This document shows, one piece after another, positions 1 to 6,039 of a stretch of 14,377 bases of DNA. Position 1 is the first letter of the stretch. The number at the start of each line of letters is the position of its first letter. The position numbers and the translations under genes were made by a program. The stretch is taken from assembly GCA_026770585.1 (NCBI GenBank), contig MU648366.1:1-14377 (forward strand), given 5' to 3'. The stretch is from Baffinella frigidus. Lineage: Eukaryota > Cryptophyceae > Cryptomonadales > Baffinellaceae. The notes under the pieces were generated by a model that was not told the DNA's origin, did no database searches, and saw nothing but the letters and a program-made list of their open reading frames with translations.

Positions 1-24
1 CACCGTACACGCAGCGTGGGGCTC

Positions 25-537
25 ATGCCGAACAAAATCGACCTTGCACTCCCAGACGCAGTGGCTGAGGTGACTTCTCTCGCGAAGTTGATCTTGGTCA
101 CCAAAGACCACCACACCCGCAACCGATACACTGCGCGCCGTTGCCGCCTGCAGAAGTACATCCTCCAACAGACCGCTGACAGGATCGTCGCCGAGCATGA
201 GTGCGCGATCGAGAAGCTCAAGTGCCAAGTACACATCCTGATGAAGATGCTAAGCGACGCGTCCGTCTCAGTGGACCGCCTCGCCCTCGAGCGCCTCACG
301 CTGGACCGGTTCTACAAGGGTTATGTGGCAGATGTGACCGAGGACACCCAACGCGCCTGGTATGAGGAAGTGGCGATGGACGCCCCTATGCCCACACGCG
401 AGCCATTGTCTCTGTCGCCTGAGTCGGGTATGGGATCGCTTCGTGAGTACGATCTGGACAGAGACCCCTGGGAAACGCTGGACGTGGAGGTGGGTGTCGA
501 AGAAGACCCTGCTGATCTGTTGCACACCTCTATGTGA
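25..537 (+). CDS. bZIP-like DNA-binding protein (5' end may lie off the window)
   Basis: About 170 aa from the first ATG. The frame stays open to base 1, so the true start may lie upstream. Residues 31-41 read TRNRYTARRCR, matching the bZIP basic-region signature N-x2-(S/A/T)-A-x-R-C-R with the canonical N-x7-R spacing (N33, R41). In phase with it is a coiled coil at about 51-88: a positions V55, I62, V69, L76, V83; d positions A51, H58, L65, L72, A79, L86. The C-terminal third is acidic and rich in Pro, Ser and Asp/Glu (about 120-165), as in an activation region. Inference: a homodimeric or host-partnering transcription regulator acting where the viral DNA is transcribed. Oddities: the zipper has few leucines at d and one His, and the usual upstream basic cluster is weak. 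The gene looks more GC-rich than its right-hand neighbour. It could instead be another basic coiled-coil protein. Confidence 0.7.
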   Translation: MPNKIDLALPDAVAEVTSLAKLILVTKDHHTRNRYTARRCRLQKYILQQTADRIVAEHECAIEKLKCQVHILMKMLSDASVSVDRLALERLTLDRFYKGYVADVTEDTQRAWYEEVAMDAPMPTREPLSLSPESGMGSLREYDLDRDPWETLDVEVGVEEDPADLLHTSM

Positions 538-621
538 GGGGCTTGAGTCCCGCGCCCAGAGGCAGTGGTGTCTGAAGGTCGAGGTGTAGATTGAGATAGA
601 GCGATGATGGTGTGTGCATCT

Positions 622-631
622 TATTAAAGGC
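622..631 (+). promoter_or_regulatory. TATTAAAGGC box (promoter of the GT90 gene, or ATTAAA signal of the bZIP gene)
   Basis: The 10-mer TATTAAAGGC lies 53 bp before the GT90 ATG at 684 and 85 bp after the bZIP stop. The identical 10-mer recurs at 3742-3751, 39 bp before the ATG of another + strand gene. TATT(A/T)AA boxes are the late-promoter form in beta- and gammaherpesviruses; use here is inference. The embedded ATTAAA could instead, or also, end the upstream transcript. Confidence 0.4.
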
Positions 632-683
632 CGTGTATTTTACGGATCCATGTTGACACTGTGTCGATGTTCAGAATCGCTAT

Positions 684-1895
684 ATGGACACCGAGTTGCA
701 CACATTTGTCCGGAACCAAGCACGCAGAGACTTGGCATCATGGTCTTTTTCCCCTAAAACTTTCAGAGCTAATATGACAAAGATGCAGACGTCGATGATA
801 TCACACGAAAGACTTTCCAGGATGTTGTTGTGTGTAACAGTTCTGCGCACTGGTGTAGTTACATTCAGAACCTCGTTTGGGGGAAATACCACAATTGAGC
901 AAATGCGGGAACGTGCCAAACATCAAGGTAAATCTACGACTTCGCGGTTCCTGCCTATAATGCAACTAATCCAGACGACATCAACCCTGTATCGTTTACC
1001 GTCTGTCAGGTTCTATGTATACATCTGCGACACGTATTGTTATGAGTTTCGAGATTTACCACTGTTTGTGATTGCCAAACCGTCAAATCGGGAAGGTATC
1101 TTGATGCCAGACGACACTTTCACTGGAGAAGTGTCATGGGAACAAAGCTGTGCTAGCATACATCAAAACAGCTGCAGTCCAGAAAAGAAAATACCCATCA
1201 TCTACTTCAAGGGCGCGAGAACCGGAGCCCGGTATCGAATGGAGAAGAAATATAACAAAGTAATTGAGGACCATAAATGGGGGACTCGTTGCATCTTTGA
1301 GGCATATGCTATCGAGAGCAAAATTATGCAAGTAAATATCGATGGGATGCACGAGCCCATGCATACTTGGTGCAAGTACAAGTATCTGCTAAACATGCCA
1401 GGGCATCAGCCATGGTCATACCGGTTCAAGTATTTGCTAACTATGCAGTCGCTAGTCATCGACATCGTGGTACATCAGCAATACGGTAGTGACACCTCTG
1501 ACTACAACACACGTTGGAATAACTTCTTTGATGCCTTTATTCGACACAATCGTGATTATGTGCAAGTACCATTGCGTTGGGTTGAAGGTGACGATGCGCA
1601 CAACGAAAGAGAACATATCAGAGTGATACAGAGGGTGTACAAGATTTTCGCATACTTTGAAAAAAATGCACAGGCCTATCGCGATATGGTCGACAGCTGT
1701 ACCAGGCGTTTGACGCGCATCTCTCAAGCCGCAGTTTATCACGGTATGAGTGTTGTAATCAACGAGTATGCAGATGCCATTCGATCTGCAAGCATCCCAG
1801 ACGTGGACACAAGACTGGGACTCGTGATGGACACCCCCGTAACACCCGCCAGGGGGGTGAAGCGGCGTGCAGCCAACAGCACTACCCGCCCATAG
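684..1895 (+). CDS. GT90 (CAP10-type) glycosyltransferase
   Basis: 403 aa. Three blocks follow the order of glycosyltransferase family 90 (CAP10/POGLUT-like). At 122-146, 'RDLPLFVIAKP' is followed by 'GILMPDDTF', the family's 'lPv-sk...ilvPd' segment. At 169-186, 'KIPIIYFKGARTGARYRM' is the 'iP-FRG--TG-R' core. At 230-252 comes a Lys/Tyr-rich stretch, then 'NMPGHQPWSYRFKYLL', the 'l-G---SyRfkyLl' nucleotide-sugar region. A helical C-terminal part (313-340) ends with a basic tail (GVKRR). Family members transfer glucose, xylose or related sugars to proteins or glycans; donor and acceptor cannot be read here. No signal peptide or membrane segment is visible, unlike many ER/Golgi members, so it may act in the cytoplasm or virus factory. 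The start is the first in-frame ATG, 53 bp after a TATTAAAGGC box. The 3' end overlaps the opposite-strand gene by 14 bp. Confidence 0.83.
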   Translation: MDTELHTFVRNQARRDLASWSFSPKTFRANMTKMQTSMISHERLSRMLLCVTVLRTGVVTFRTSFGGNTTIEQMRERAKHQGKSTTSRFLPIMQLIQTTSTLYRLPSVRFYVYICDTYCYEFRDLPLFVIAKPSNREGILMPDDTFTGEVSWEQSCASIHQNSCSPEKKIPIIYFKGARTGARYRMEKKYNKVIEDHKWGTRCIFEAYAIESKIMQVNIDGMHEPMHTWCKYKYLLNMPGHQPWSYRFKYLLTMQSLVIDIVVHQQYGSDTSDYNTRWNNFFDAFIRHNRDYVQVPLRWVEGDDAHNEREHIRVIQRVYKIFAYFEKNAQAYRDMVDSCTRRLTRISQAAVYHGMSVVINEYADAIRSASIPDVDTRLGLVMDTPVTPARGVKRRAANSTTRP

Positions 1896-2250
1896 GGAGC
1901 GCCTGGAAGAACCCGCGCGCGTCCAACCGTTTCCCACCCACTGATGGGATGCCTATGGGCGAGGGTTGCGTTTCTCCCATGGTGGTCATCACAATACTCA
2001 GGCTGTTTGAGCCTGTATCATGTCCTCTATGCAAACTACTATCCTTGAAGGTGTCATAAACGTTGCCTTGCCGTGCTTGTGTGATATACCCGACGTCATT
2101 GAGACTATTTTCGGTTATGACGATGTCCCCAAGTGTTTGCTGGAACGCATGTGCGACAAATCCCTCTATGGCTGTACACACACACGCCAGTATAAGTGAG
2201 GCAAAGATGGCACCATATGTGTTGAAGTGGTCGTAGCTTGACGTGGACAT
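1882..2250 (-). CDS. Small single-pass membrane protein, unrecognised
   Basis: 122 aa from a good ATG at 2250. After a short polar N-terminus, residues 12-34 (YGAIFASLILACVCTAIEGF) form one hydrophobic helix. A roughly 88-residue polar domain without recognisable motifs follows, ending in a Gly/Pro-rich basic tail. It fills the only gap between the GT90 gene and the divergent seven-helix gene. Its stop overlaps the GT90 stop region tail to tail by 14 bp. A TATTTAC element on its strand (2293-2287) lies 37 bp before the ATG. It could be a small virion membrane protein; no family was recognised. Confidence is moderate because support is position, ATG, promoter-like element and a clean TM helix only. 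Confidence 0.62.
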   Translation of the reverse strand: MSTSSYDHFNTYGAIFASLILACVCTAIEGFVAHAFQQTLGDIVITENSLNDVGYITQARQGNVYDTFKDSSLHRGHDTGSNSLSIVMTTMGETQPSPIGIPSVGGKRLDARGFFQALPMGG

Positions 2251-2286
2251 TGTTTTGTGATGATCATGTATGGTATGGGGGTGTAT

Positions 2287-2293
2287 GTAAATA
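2287..2293 (-). promoter_or_regulatory. TATT-type box of the small membrane-protein gene
   Basis: TATTTAC on the minus strand, 37 bp upstream of the ATG at 2250, in a 138-bp divergent gap shared with the gene starting at 2389. Assigned by position only. Confidence 0.3.
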
Positions 2294-2332
2294 CGAGTAG
2301 TGTGTTACCAGTCTCTTTCGGAAGTGACTGTG

Positions 2333-2339
2333 TATTTGA
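2333..2339 (+). promoter_or_regulatory. TATTTGA box of the seven-helix gene
   Basis: TATTTGA lies 49 bp before the ATG at 2389. The same 7-mer is found 26 bp before the GNAT ATG (9658-9664). Assigned by position and recurrence. Confidence 0.3.
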
Positions 2340-2388
2340 GACACTTGGTTGTGGCATTTGATACGTGGTAATCAAAATACCTATCACG

Positions 2389-3417
2389 ATGGATAGTGTG
2401 GAACTGGGTGATGACAGTGGCAGTGTTGAAGGTGTGTATGGTCCGAGTAAGAATGGCCATAATATAAACACCCCTAATGCCAATGGCCTTAACATGAATG
2501 GATCGCATGGGAGAGTTTTGCATAGCCAGACACCGTTGCGCGGCACAATACAATCACATCCGTCACATTCTCACGTGGTCTCCATCAAACAGGCCTATGA
2601 TGATGCGAGTCCCATCGACTTGAGCCTAGCCTCTTCTTATCTCCCTGGAATCTACGCGATGCTCAAGGTTATGCTTCTTCTCGCTACACTGAACATTACA
2701 CAGAAACTCGGAATGCAAATAGATCAGGCAATAATTATTTGTGCAGCTTGTCTTTACATCGATCGATGCCTAACTATTCGATACATTCTCGACACGGACG
2801 CATGTGCTCTGTGTGTATTGGTTTCGGTGTGTGTGAATGCGGCACGTATCGGCCTTCATGGCGAGCCTGGGGTTGTCAACATGATAATCTCTATCATCTG
2901 GGCGTGTGTATCTAATCTAATTCTCTGTGATGCACACCGTCATGTACTGCGGCACGTTCCGTTCCCAGGGCTACTGCATGTGGTGACCAGCGCGCTATGT
3001 GCCGTGCATGGCTTTCTGTATATGGATACGGAACTCGACGTGGTCGCTTACACACGAGGGCTTGTGTTTTGTGCGCTGTGTGTTTTATGGGTGTACACCT
3101 TGAACCAGCGCGATCTACGTGATGCGTATAATGATTGTTTTTCAAGTTGTATTGATCGTTTCGCCGTGATACTTCTTATTGATATCTACGTGGCTGTGCT
3201 TTATATGGTGATCGCTTTAGTTGTGATCATGTGGCGATACAGACAGTCATACCAGGTGAATGTTCCATCTGCTGACGTCGTATCTGAGGTGGGTACATCG
3301 TTCAAGGGTTCTGCAGGTGTCGTCTCAGATGTAGAATATCCTCCAGATGATATGGATGTACACACAGCGTTCCGTCTCGCCCAGGAGAACGCGCGTAAGG
3401 GTCATCATGCGCGGTAG
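2389..3417 (+). CDS. Seven-helix integral membrane protein, unrecognised
   Basis: 342 aa from the first ATG; an extension to 2365 would need a GTG start and runs into the promoter region. The N-terminal 80 residues are polar and low-complexity (Asn, Gly, Ser, His rich; sequon N37-G-S). Seven hydrophobic stretches follow at about 84-103, 113-133, 138-156, 162-181, 193-212, 221-239 and 257-283. They end at 'WRYRQS', with a 55-residue polar, acidic C-terminal tail. The transmembrane part is very rich in Cys. It is not a retinal protein: the last helix has no lysine. A chemokine-receptor-like or other receptor fold cannot be tested by eye. It is divergent from the small membrane-protein gene and convergent with the 78-aa gene (12-bp gap containing a run of eight G). 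Its role is unknown; likely an envelope or host-membrane protein. Confidence 0.82.
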   Translation: MDSVELGDDSGSVEGVYGPSKNGHNINTPNANGLNMNGSHGRVLHSQTPLRGTIQSHPSHSHVVSIKQAYDDASPIDLSLASSYLPGIYAMLKVMLLLATLNITQKLGMQIDQAIIICAACLYIDRCLTIRYILDTDACALCVLVSVCVNAARIGLHGEPGVVNMIISIIWACVSNLILCDAHRHVLRHVPFPGLLHVVTSALCAVHGFLYMDTELDVVAYTRGLVFCALCVLWVYTLNQRDLRDAYNDCFSSCIDRFAVILLIDIYVAVLYMVIALVVIMWRYRQSYQVNVPSADVVSEVGTSFKGSAGVVSDVEYPPDDMDVHTAFRLAQENARKGHHAR

Positions 3418-3429
3418 GGGGGGGTGAAG

Positions 3430-3666
3430 CTAGACCTCTGACATAACCACAGAGTCTGGACGGAGGAACACGTCGTTGTGGTCGAAATCGTCTATAGGTA
3501 GCACGAAGTTGTGCACTGATGGTGTAGACACTACACATTGCATAAGTTGAATGACACGGTGTTCCATATCGTCGATGATATCGTCGCGTGTGGCGTTTTT
3601 GTCTAATCTGAGTCTGTATATGTGTGTCTGTGTCTCTTGCAGCAGCTGTAGCAAGTTCATGGGCAT
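3430..3666 (-). CDS. Small hypothetical protein (78 aa)
   Basis: 78 aa starting at ATG 3666. It is soluble and predicted mostly helical at 1-45 (MNLLQLLQETQTHIYRLRLD, then a second amphipathic helix), with an acidic C-terminal part (LPIDDFDHND). No known motif was recognised. It occupies an otherwise empty gap between two + strand membrane-protein genes. A TTTTTATC element on its strand (about 3720-3713) lies 46 bp before the ATG. Its stop faces the neighbouring stop with only 12 bp between. It may be a small tegument-like or regulatory protein; function cannot be stated. Confidence 0.55.
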   Translation of the reverse strand: MPMNLLQLLQETQTHIYRLRLDKNATRDDIIDDMEHRVIQLMQCVVSTPSVHNFVLPIDDFDHNDVFLRPDSVVMSEV

Positions 3667-3741
3667 GTGAACAGGTGCGGGACTTGGTTTCTATAGACGG
3701 TCAGTCTGAGATGATAAAAAGAGCCGGGTTTCTTGTATGTG

Positions 3742-3751
3742 TATTAAAGGC
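3742..3751 (+). promoter_or_regulatory. TATTAAAGGC promoter-like box
   Basis: Identical 10-mer to 622-631, here 39 bp before the ATG at 3790. The nearest upstream + strand stop is at 3417, with an opposite-strand gene between, so a polyadenylation role is unlikely and a TATA-like promoter role is favoured. Confidence 0.5.
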
Positions 3752-3789
3752 TACTATGCACCGCCTGTGTAACGAATACCAAGTTTGAA

Positions 3790-4473
3790 ATGGCATCATG
3801 TCCACACAGCATGTTTCTACCACTCACGAAACAGAGACACGGTACTATCACAACCATTACAGTCGTTGTAGCCGTTGCACAGTTGCATTTGGTTCTCATG
3901 GCTGTTAGCATTCCCGTCATGATCTGCCTGCCAAAGGGATGTTTGTCGTCGGCTGGGTACATTCACACGATCTCTGATGGGTTGAGACACAACTCTGTTT
4001 TCGCCACCACTTTATGGGGGTCTGGTATGACGTGGGTCACAGCTACCCGATATCTAGGAGTTGTGGGTACTTCCCCTGTGCATGCATTTATCGCACACCT
4101 TTCTATCGTTGTGACAACGTATGCGGCATTTCTCACGATACGGTACGACGTGATCGAAATGCACCACGTGATATTTGCCATCGTCTGGATTGCATCTTCG
4201 TTTACTTTTCACTTTAGTACAACCGTGCAGGGGGTTGCGAACCAGTCGTCTGTTGCATCGTACATTCTCGCCATCGGTGTACTTTTAGGTGTTGTTTTCG
4301 TGTCATTATTTGCTGGAGTGGAATTGAAACAAGGACTACCGGATGAGATTATGAGTGTCGGGTTACTGTCCACCATCTCAGTCCTAGAGATATTGACCGT
4401 TTTGTCCATCATGTCTCTGGACTTTCTACAATCGCTGCATGCGATAACCGAATGCCAAGTTCACTGGGAGTGA
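3790..4473 (+). CDS. Six-helix membrane protein, weakly Frag1/DRAM-like
   Basis: 227 aa with six hydrophobic helices at about 19-47, 69-92, 98-118, 124-146, 156-178 and 188-213. Features reminiscent of the Frag1/DRAM/Sfk1 membrane family (autophagy and lysosome modulators in animals, also found in protists): six helices, an 'IHTISDG' stretch (58-64) just before helix 2 where DRAM proteins have an ISD motif, a helix-2 end with 'TRY', and a last helix with an acidic residue (E200) leading to 'LDFLQS'. The resemblance is by eye and weak. If real, the protein could act on endolysosomal or phosphoinositide-containing membranes. The first ATG follows a TATTAAAGGC box. An ATTAAA lies 29 bp after the stop, and the next gene is convergent. 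It could equally be an unrelated virion membrane protein. Confidence 0.78.
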   Translation: MASCPHSMFLPLTKQRHGTITTITVVVAVAQLHLVLMAVSIPVMICLPKGCLSSAGYIHTISDGLRHNSVFATTLWGSGMTWVTATRYLGVVGTSPVHAFIAHLSIVVTTYAAFLTIRYDVIEMHHVIFAIVWIASSFTFHFSTTVQGVANQSSVASYILAIGVLLGVVFVSLFAGVELKQGLPDEIMSVGLLSTISVLEILTVLSIMSLDFLQSLHAITECQVHWE

Positions 4474-4502
4474 GACCAGTTGAGATTATAAATGGTTCGT
4501 GT

Positions 4503-4508
4503 ATTAAA
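4503..4508 (+). terminator. ATTAAA polyadenylation signal for the six-helix gene
   Basis: ATTAAA 29 bp after the stop at 4473, in the 53-bp gap between convergent genes. It is part of TATTAAA, but no + strand gene starts downstream within reach, which favours a 3'-end role. Confidence 0.4.
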
Positions 4509-4526
4509 TGGTTCCATCACTATCAT

Positions 4527-4844
4527 CTACCCGTCACGCCTCATAAATTTATCGACCTTCAACGTTACGTACTGCTTGCCAACAGGCTCGGGGTTGGGGT
4601 TTGAAGGTGGGGGGGGTTGATCCTGAGGGGTTTGATTCGGGGGGGCGGTGGGTAGAAGTGATTTCTTCTCCGATTGTGGAGACGTCTCGGTCTTCATATG
4701 GGTAAGCCTGACACGCCACCAAACACAGAGAATAACAGCTATGAGCAGGAAGCCCCCTGAGCCAATACCGATGAGTGCGATTTCGGCATCCGAAAGTGGA
4801 ATGGTTGAGTTGGTGGTACCGTTGCCACTCATGGTTTCACACAT
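4527..4844 (-). CDS. Small type III-like membrane protein with PTAP, dileucine and YxxPhi tail motifs
   Basis: 105 aa. A short N-terminal ectodomain of about 20 residues has two sequons (N8-G-T, N12-S-T) and no cleavable signal. A single helix at 22-43 (IALIGIGSGGFLLIAVILCV) is followed by the basic stop 'WWRVR', predicting Nout-Cin. The 60-residue Pro-rich tail has three classical host-trafficking motifs: acidic dileucine ExxxLL (E59-L64), PTAP followed by Pro (65-69), a TSG101/ESCRT-I late-domain type motif, and Y92-V-T-L95, a YxxPhi adaptor motif. Inference: an envelope or sorting protein that recruits host coat or ESCRT machinery for wrapping or budding. A TATTTAAA box lies 14 bp before the ATG, and an upstream ATG at 4851 opens a four-codon uORF. 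Initiation may therefore be at 4844 or at Met5 (4832). Confidence 0.8.
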   Translation of the reverse strand: MCETMSGNGTTNSTIPLSDAEIALIGIGSGGFLLIAVILCVWWRVRLTHMKTETSPQSEKKSLLPTAPPNQTPQDQPPPPSNPNPEPVGKQYVTLKVDKFMRRDG

Positions 4845-4857
4845 CCGACATGTTCCG

Positions 4858-4865
4858 TTTAAATA
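4858..4865 (-). promoter_or_regulatory. TATTTAAA box of the small membrane-protein gene
   Basis: TATTTAAA on the minus strand in the 48-bp gap between two codirectional genes, 14 bp before the ATG at 4844. It matches TATTWAA. The short distance suggests a very short leader or use of Met5. Confidence 0.4.
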
Positions 4866-4892
4866 ATAATTGTTGGATTTGGATTGTTTATG

Positions 4893-5972
4893 TTATGTGT
4901 CATCATTTGTAAACAGGACAGATGAGAACGTGACGACACCTAGTATCATTTTGCTGCAGAACGACAGGAAGACATATGTTGATTCACACACCACTCCGAT
5001 GAATTCATCTCGTTTCTTTTTGTCGTCACCAATCCAAAGATTCCGGGTGATCATATTGGTTACACCAAGCTCTACTGTAAATTGCCATAACTGTACAAAA
5101 CCGAACACTGCGAAAAGAAAACCCTCTACAAAGATCAGCGGTTCAACGAAAGCCGGCATCTCCGGTATCGGCCTCTTCTGAATTGACGCAGTCGTATTGA
5201 ACGGTATTGTACCCGTCGTGTTAACCAAATGCGTGGGTGCATCACAGATTGTGGAATTGGTCGAAAGCATATTGTGTTTCCCGCTGTAGAATCCAGTTAG
5301 TATGACCACCCACGGGACAGCTACGGTGACCCAACCCATCCAGTGCAGTAACCAAAACAATTTACAGAGTCTGCTTTTGTCAGCTATGTCTGCCGTGCGG
5401 GTCGTCCAGCGTAGCATATCCGCGACTAGTCCGAGGATCATACAGAACATAGTCAGGACCCCAATGAACATCAGCGTGAATATGTCCAGTATACCGATTA
5501 CCAGGGCCATCGCGATCAACACCAGAGGGGCCGATAGTGAATATTCTGTGTATCGTAGGTACATGATCCCGTTCGTGCAGATCCGATGCGCGTAGTCCGT
5601 GGGATAAAACGACCGATGCAATATGAAAGGTGACAGCTGGAATAATCCCGAGAGTAGATGGAAAATGATTATACACATAGTGATAACCTTCTTACGGGTG
5701 ATATCGATTGATTCAAACACACTGAAGAGGTTGTGTTGACCCTTCCAACACGTGGTAGCTTGCAGGATGTGTGTGTCGTGACGGAATATCCGTTCCTGGT
5801 TTGTGAGAGCGAGAGAAAGAAATAGTATAGATATGACCAGATGCATAGCACCTAGTCCACATGCAAAGAAACACACCATTCGCACCCGATAGGGTTTCAC
5901 AGGGTCTGCAACGGGTTCGTAGCTCCCACTTTTGTCTCCAACTTTACGCAGGAAGTCTTTTGGAACTTGCAT
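4893..5972 (-). CDS. Heliorhodopsin (viral microbial-rhodopsin relative)
   Basis: 359 aa, seven helices at about 33-56, 96-118, 137-157, 159-186, 203-228, 275-298 and 326-352. Heliorhodopsin marks: His in helix 1 (H44, 'AMHLVIS'); His in helix 2 (H105, 'FHLLSGLFQL'); the helix-3 signature 'RYTEYSLSAPL' (140-150) with E143 at the counter-ion position; 'GILDIFTL' (160-167) starting helix 4; 'WVTVAVPWVVI' in helix 5; and helix-7 'STYVFLSFCSKMILG' with K341 at the retinal Schiff-base position. The family has inverted topology (N-terminus in the cytoplasm). The helix 5-6 loop, which would then be lumenal, carries three sequons (N239, N251, N259). It is longer than many prokaryotic members (about 250 aa) because of the N-terminus and two loops. 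Heliorhodopsins bind all-trans retinal and act as light sensors; proton-conducting ones are known from Emiliania huxleyi virus. Which activity this one has is unknown. TATA box at 6003-5998. Confidence 0.88.
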   Translation of the reverse strand: MQVPKDFLRKVGDKSGSYEPVADPVKPYRVRMVCFFACGLGAMHLVISILFLSLALTNQERIFRHDTHILQATTCWKGQHNLFSVFESIDITRKKVITMCIIIFHLLSGLFQLSPFILHRSFYPTDYAHRICTNGIMYLRYTEYSLSAPLVLIAMALVIGILDIFTLMFIGVLTMFCMILGLVADMLRWTTRTADIADKSRLCKLFWLLHWMGWVTVAVPWVVILTGFYSGKHNMLSTNSTICDAPTHLVNTTGTIPFNTTASIQKRPIPEMPAFVEPLIFVEGFLFAVFGFVQLWQFTVELGVTNMITRNLWIGDDKKKRDEFIGVVCESTYVFLSFCSKMILGVVTFSSVLFTNDDT

Positions 5973-5981
5973 GTGTTTTGG

Positions 5982-5987
5982 TTTATT
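5982..5987 (-). terminator. AATAAA polyadenylation signal of the portal-like gene
   Basis: AATAAA on the minus strand, 52 bp after the stop at 6040 and only about 10 bp before the ATG of the next codirectional gene. The 3' end of one transcript and the start of the next must nearly coincide. Confidence 0.5.
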
Positions 5988-5997
5988 GTCAAAACAT

Positions 5998-6003
5998 TTA
6001 TAT
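5998..6003 (-). promoter_or_regulatory. TATA box of the heliorhodopsin gene
   Basis: TATAAA (within TAATATAAATG) on the minus strand, 25 bp before the ATG at 5972. It implies a very short 5' leader. Confidence 0.45.
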
Positions 6004-6039
6004 TACTCTTATACTCCACTTCATGTATGGCGATTCGGC

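Noticed and set aside
1452-1937. 161-codon minus-strand frame opposite the GT90 gene
   Set aside because: It lies over conserved GT90 blocks and has no recognisable features.
2389-3417. Second rhodopsin (seven helices, a 'RYILDTD' stretch)
   Set aside because: No lysine in the last helix and the RY stretch sits at the end of helix 2, so no retinal site.
4870-5181. 103-codon + strand frame within the heliorhodopsin gene
   Set aside because: Antisense to the conserved helix-7 region; no features of its own.
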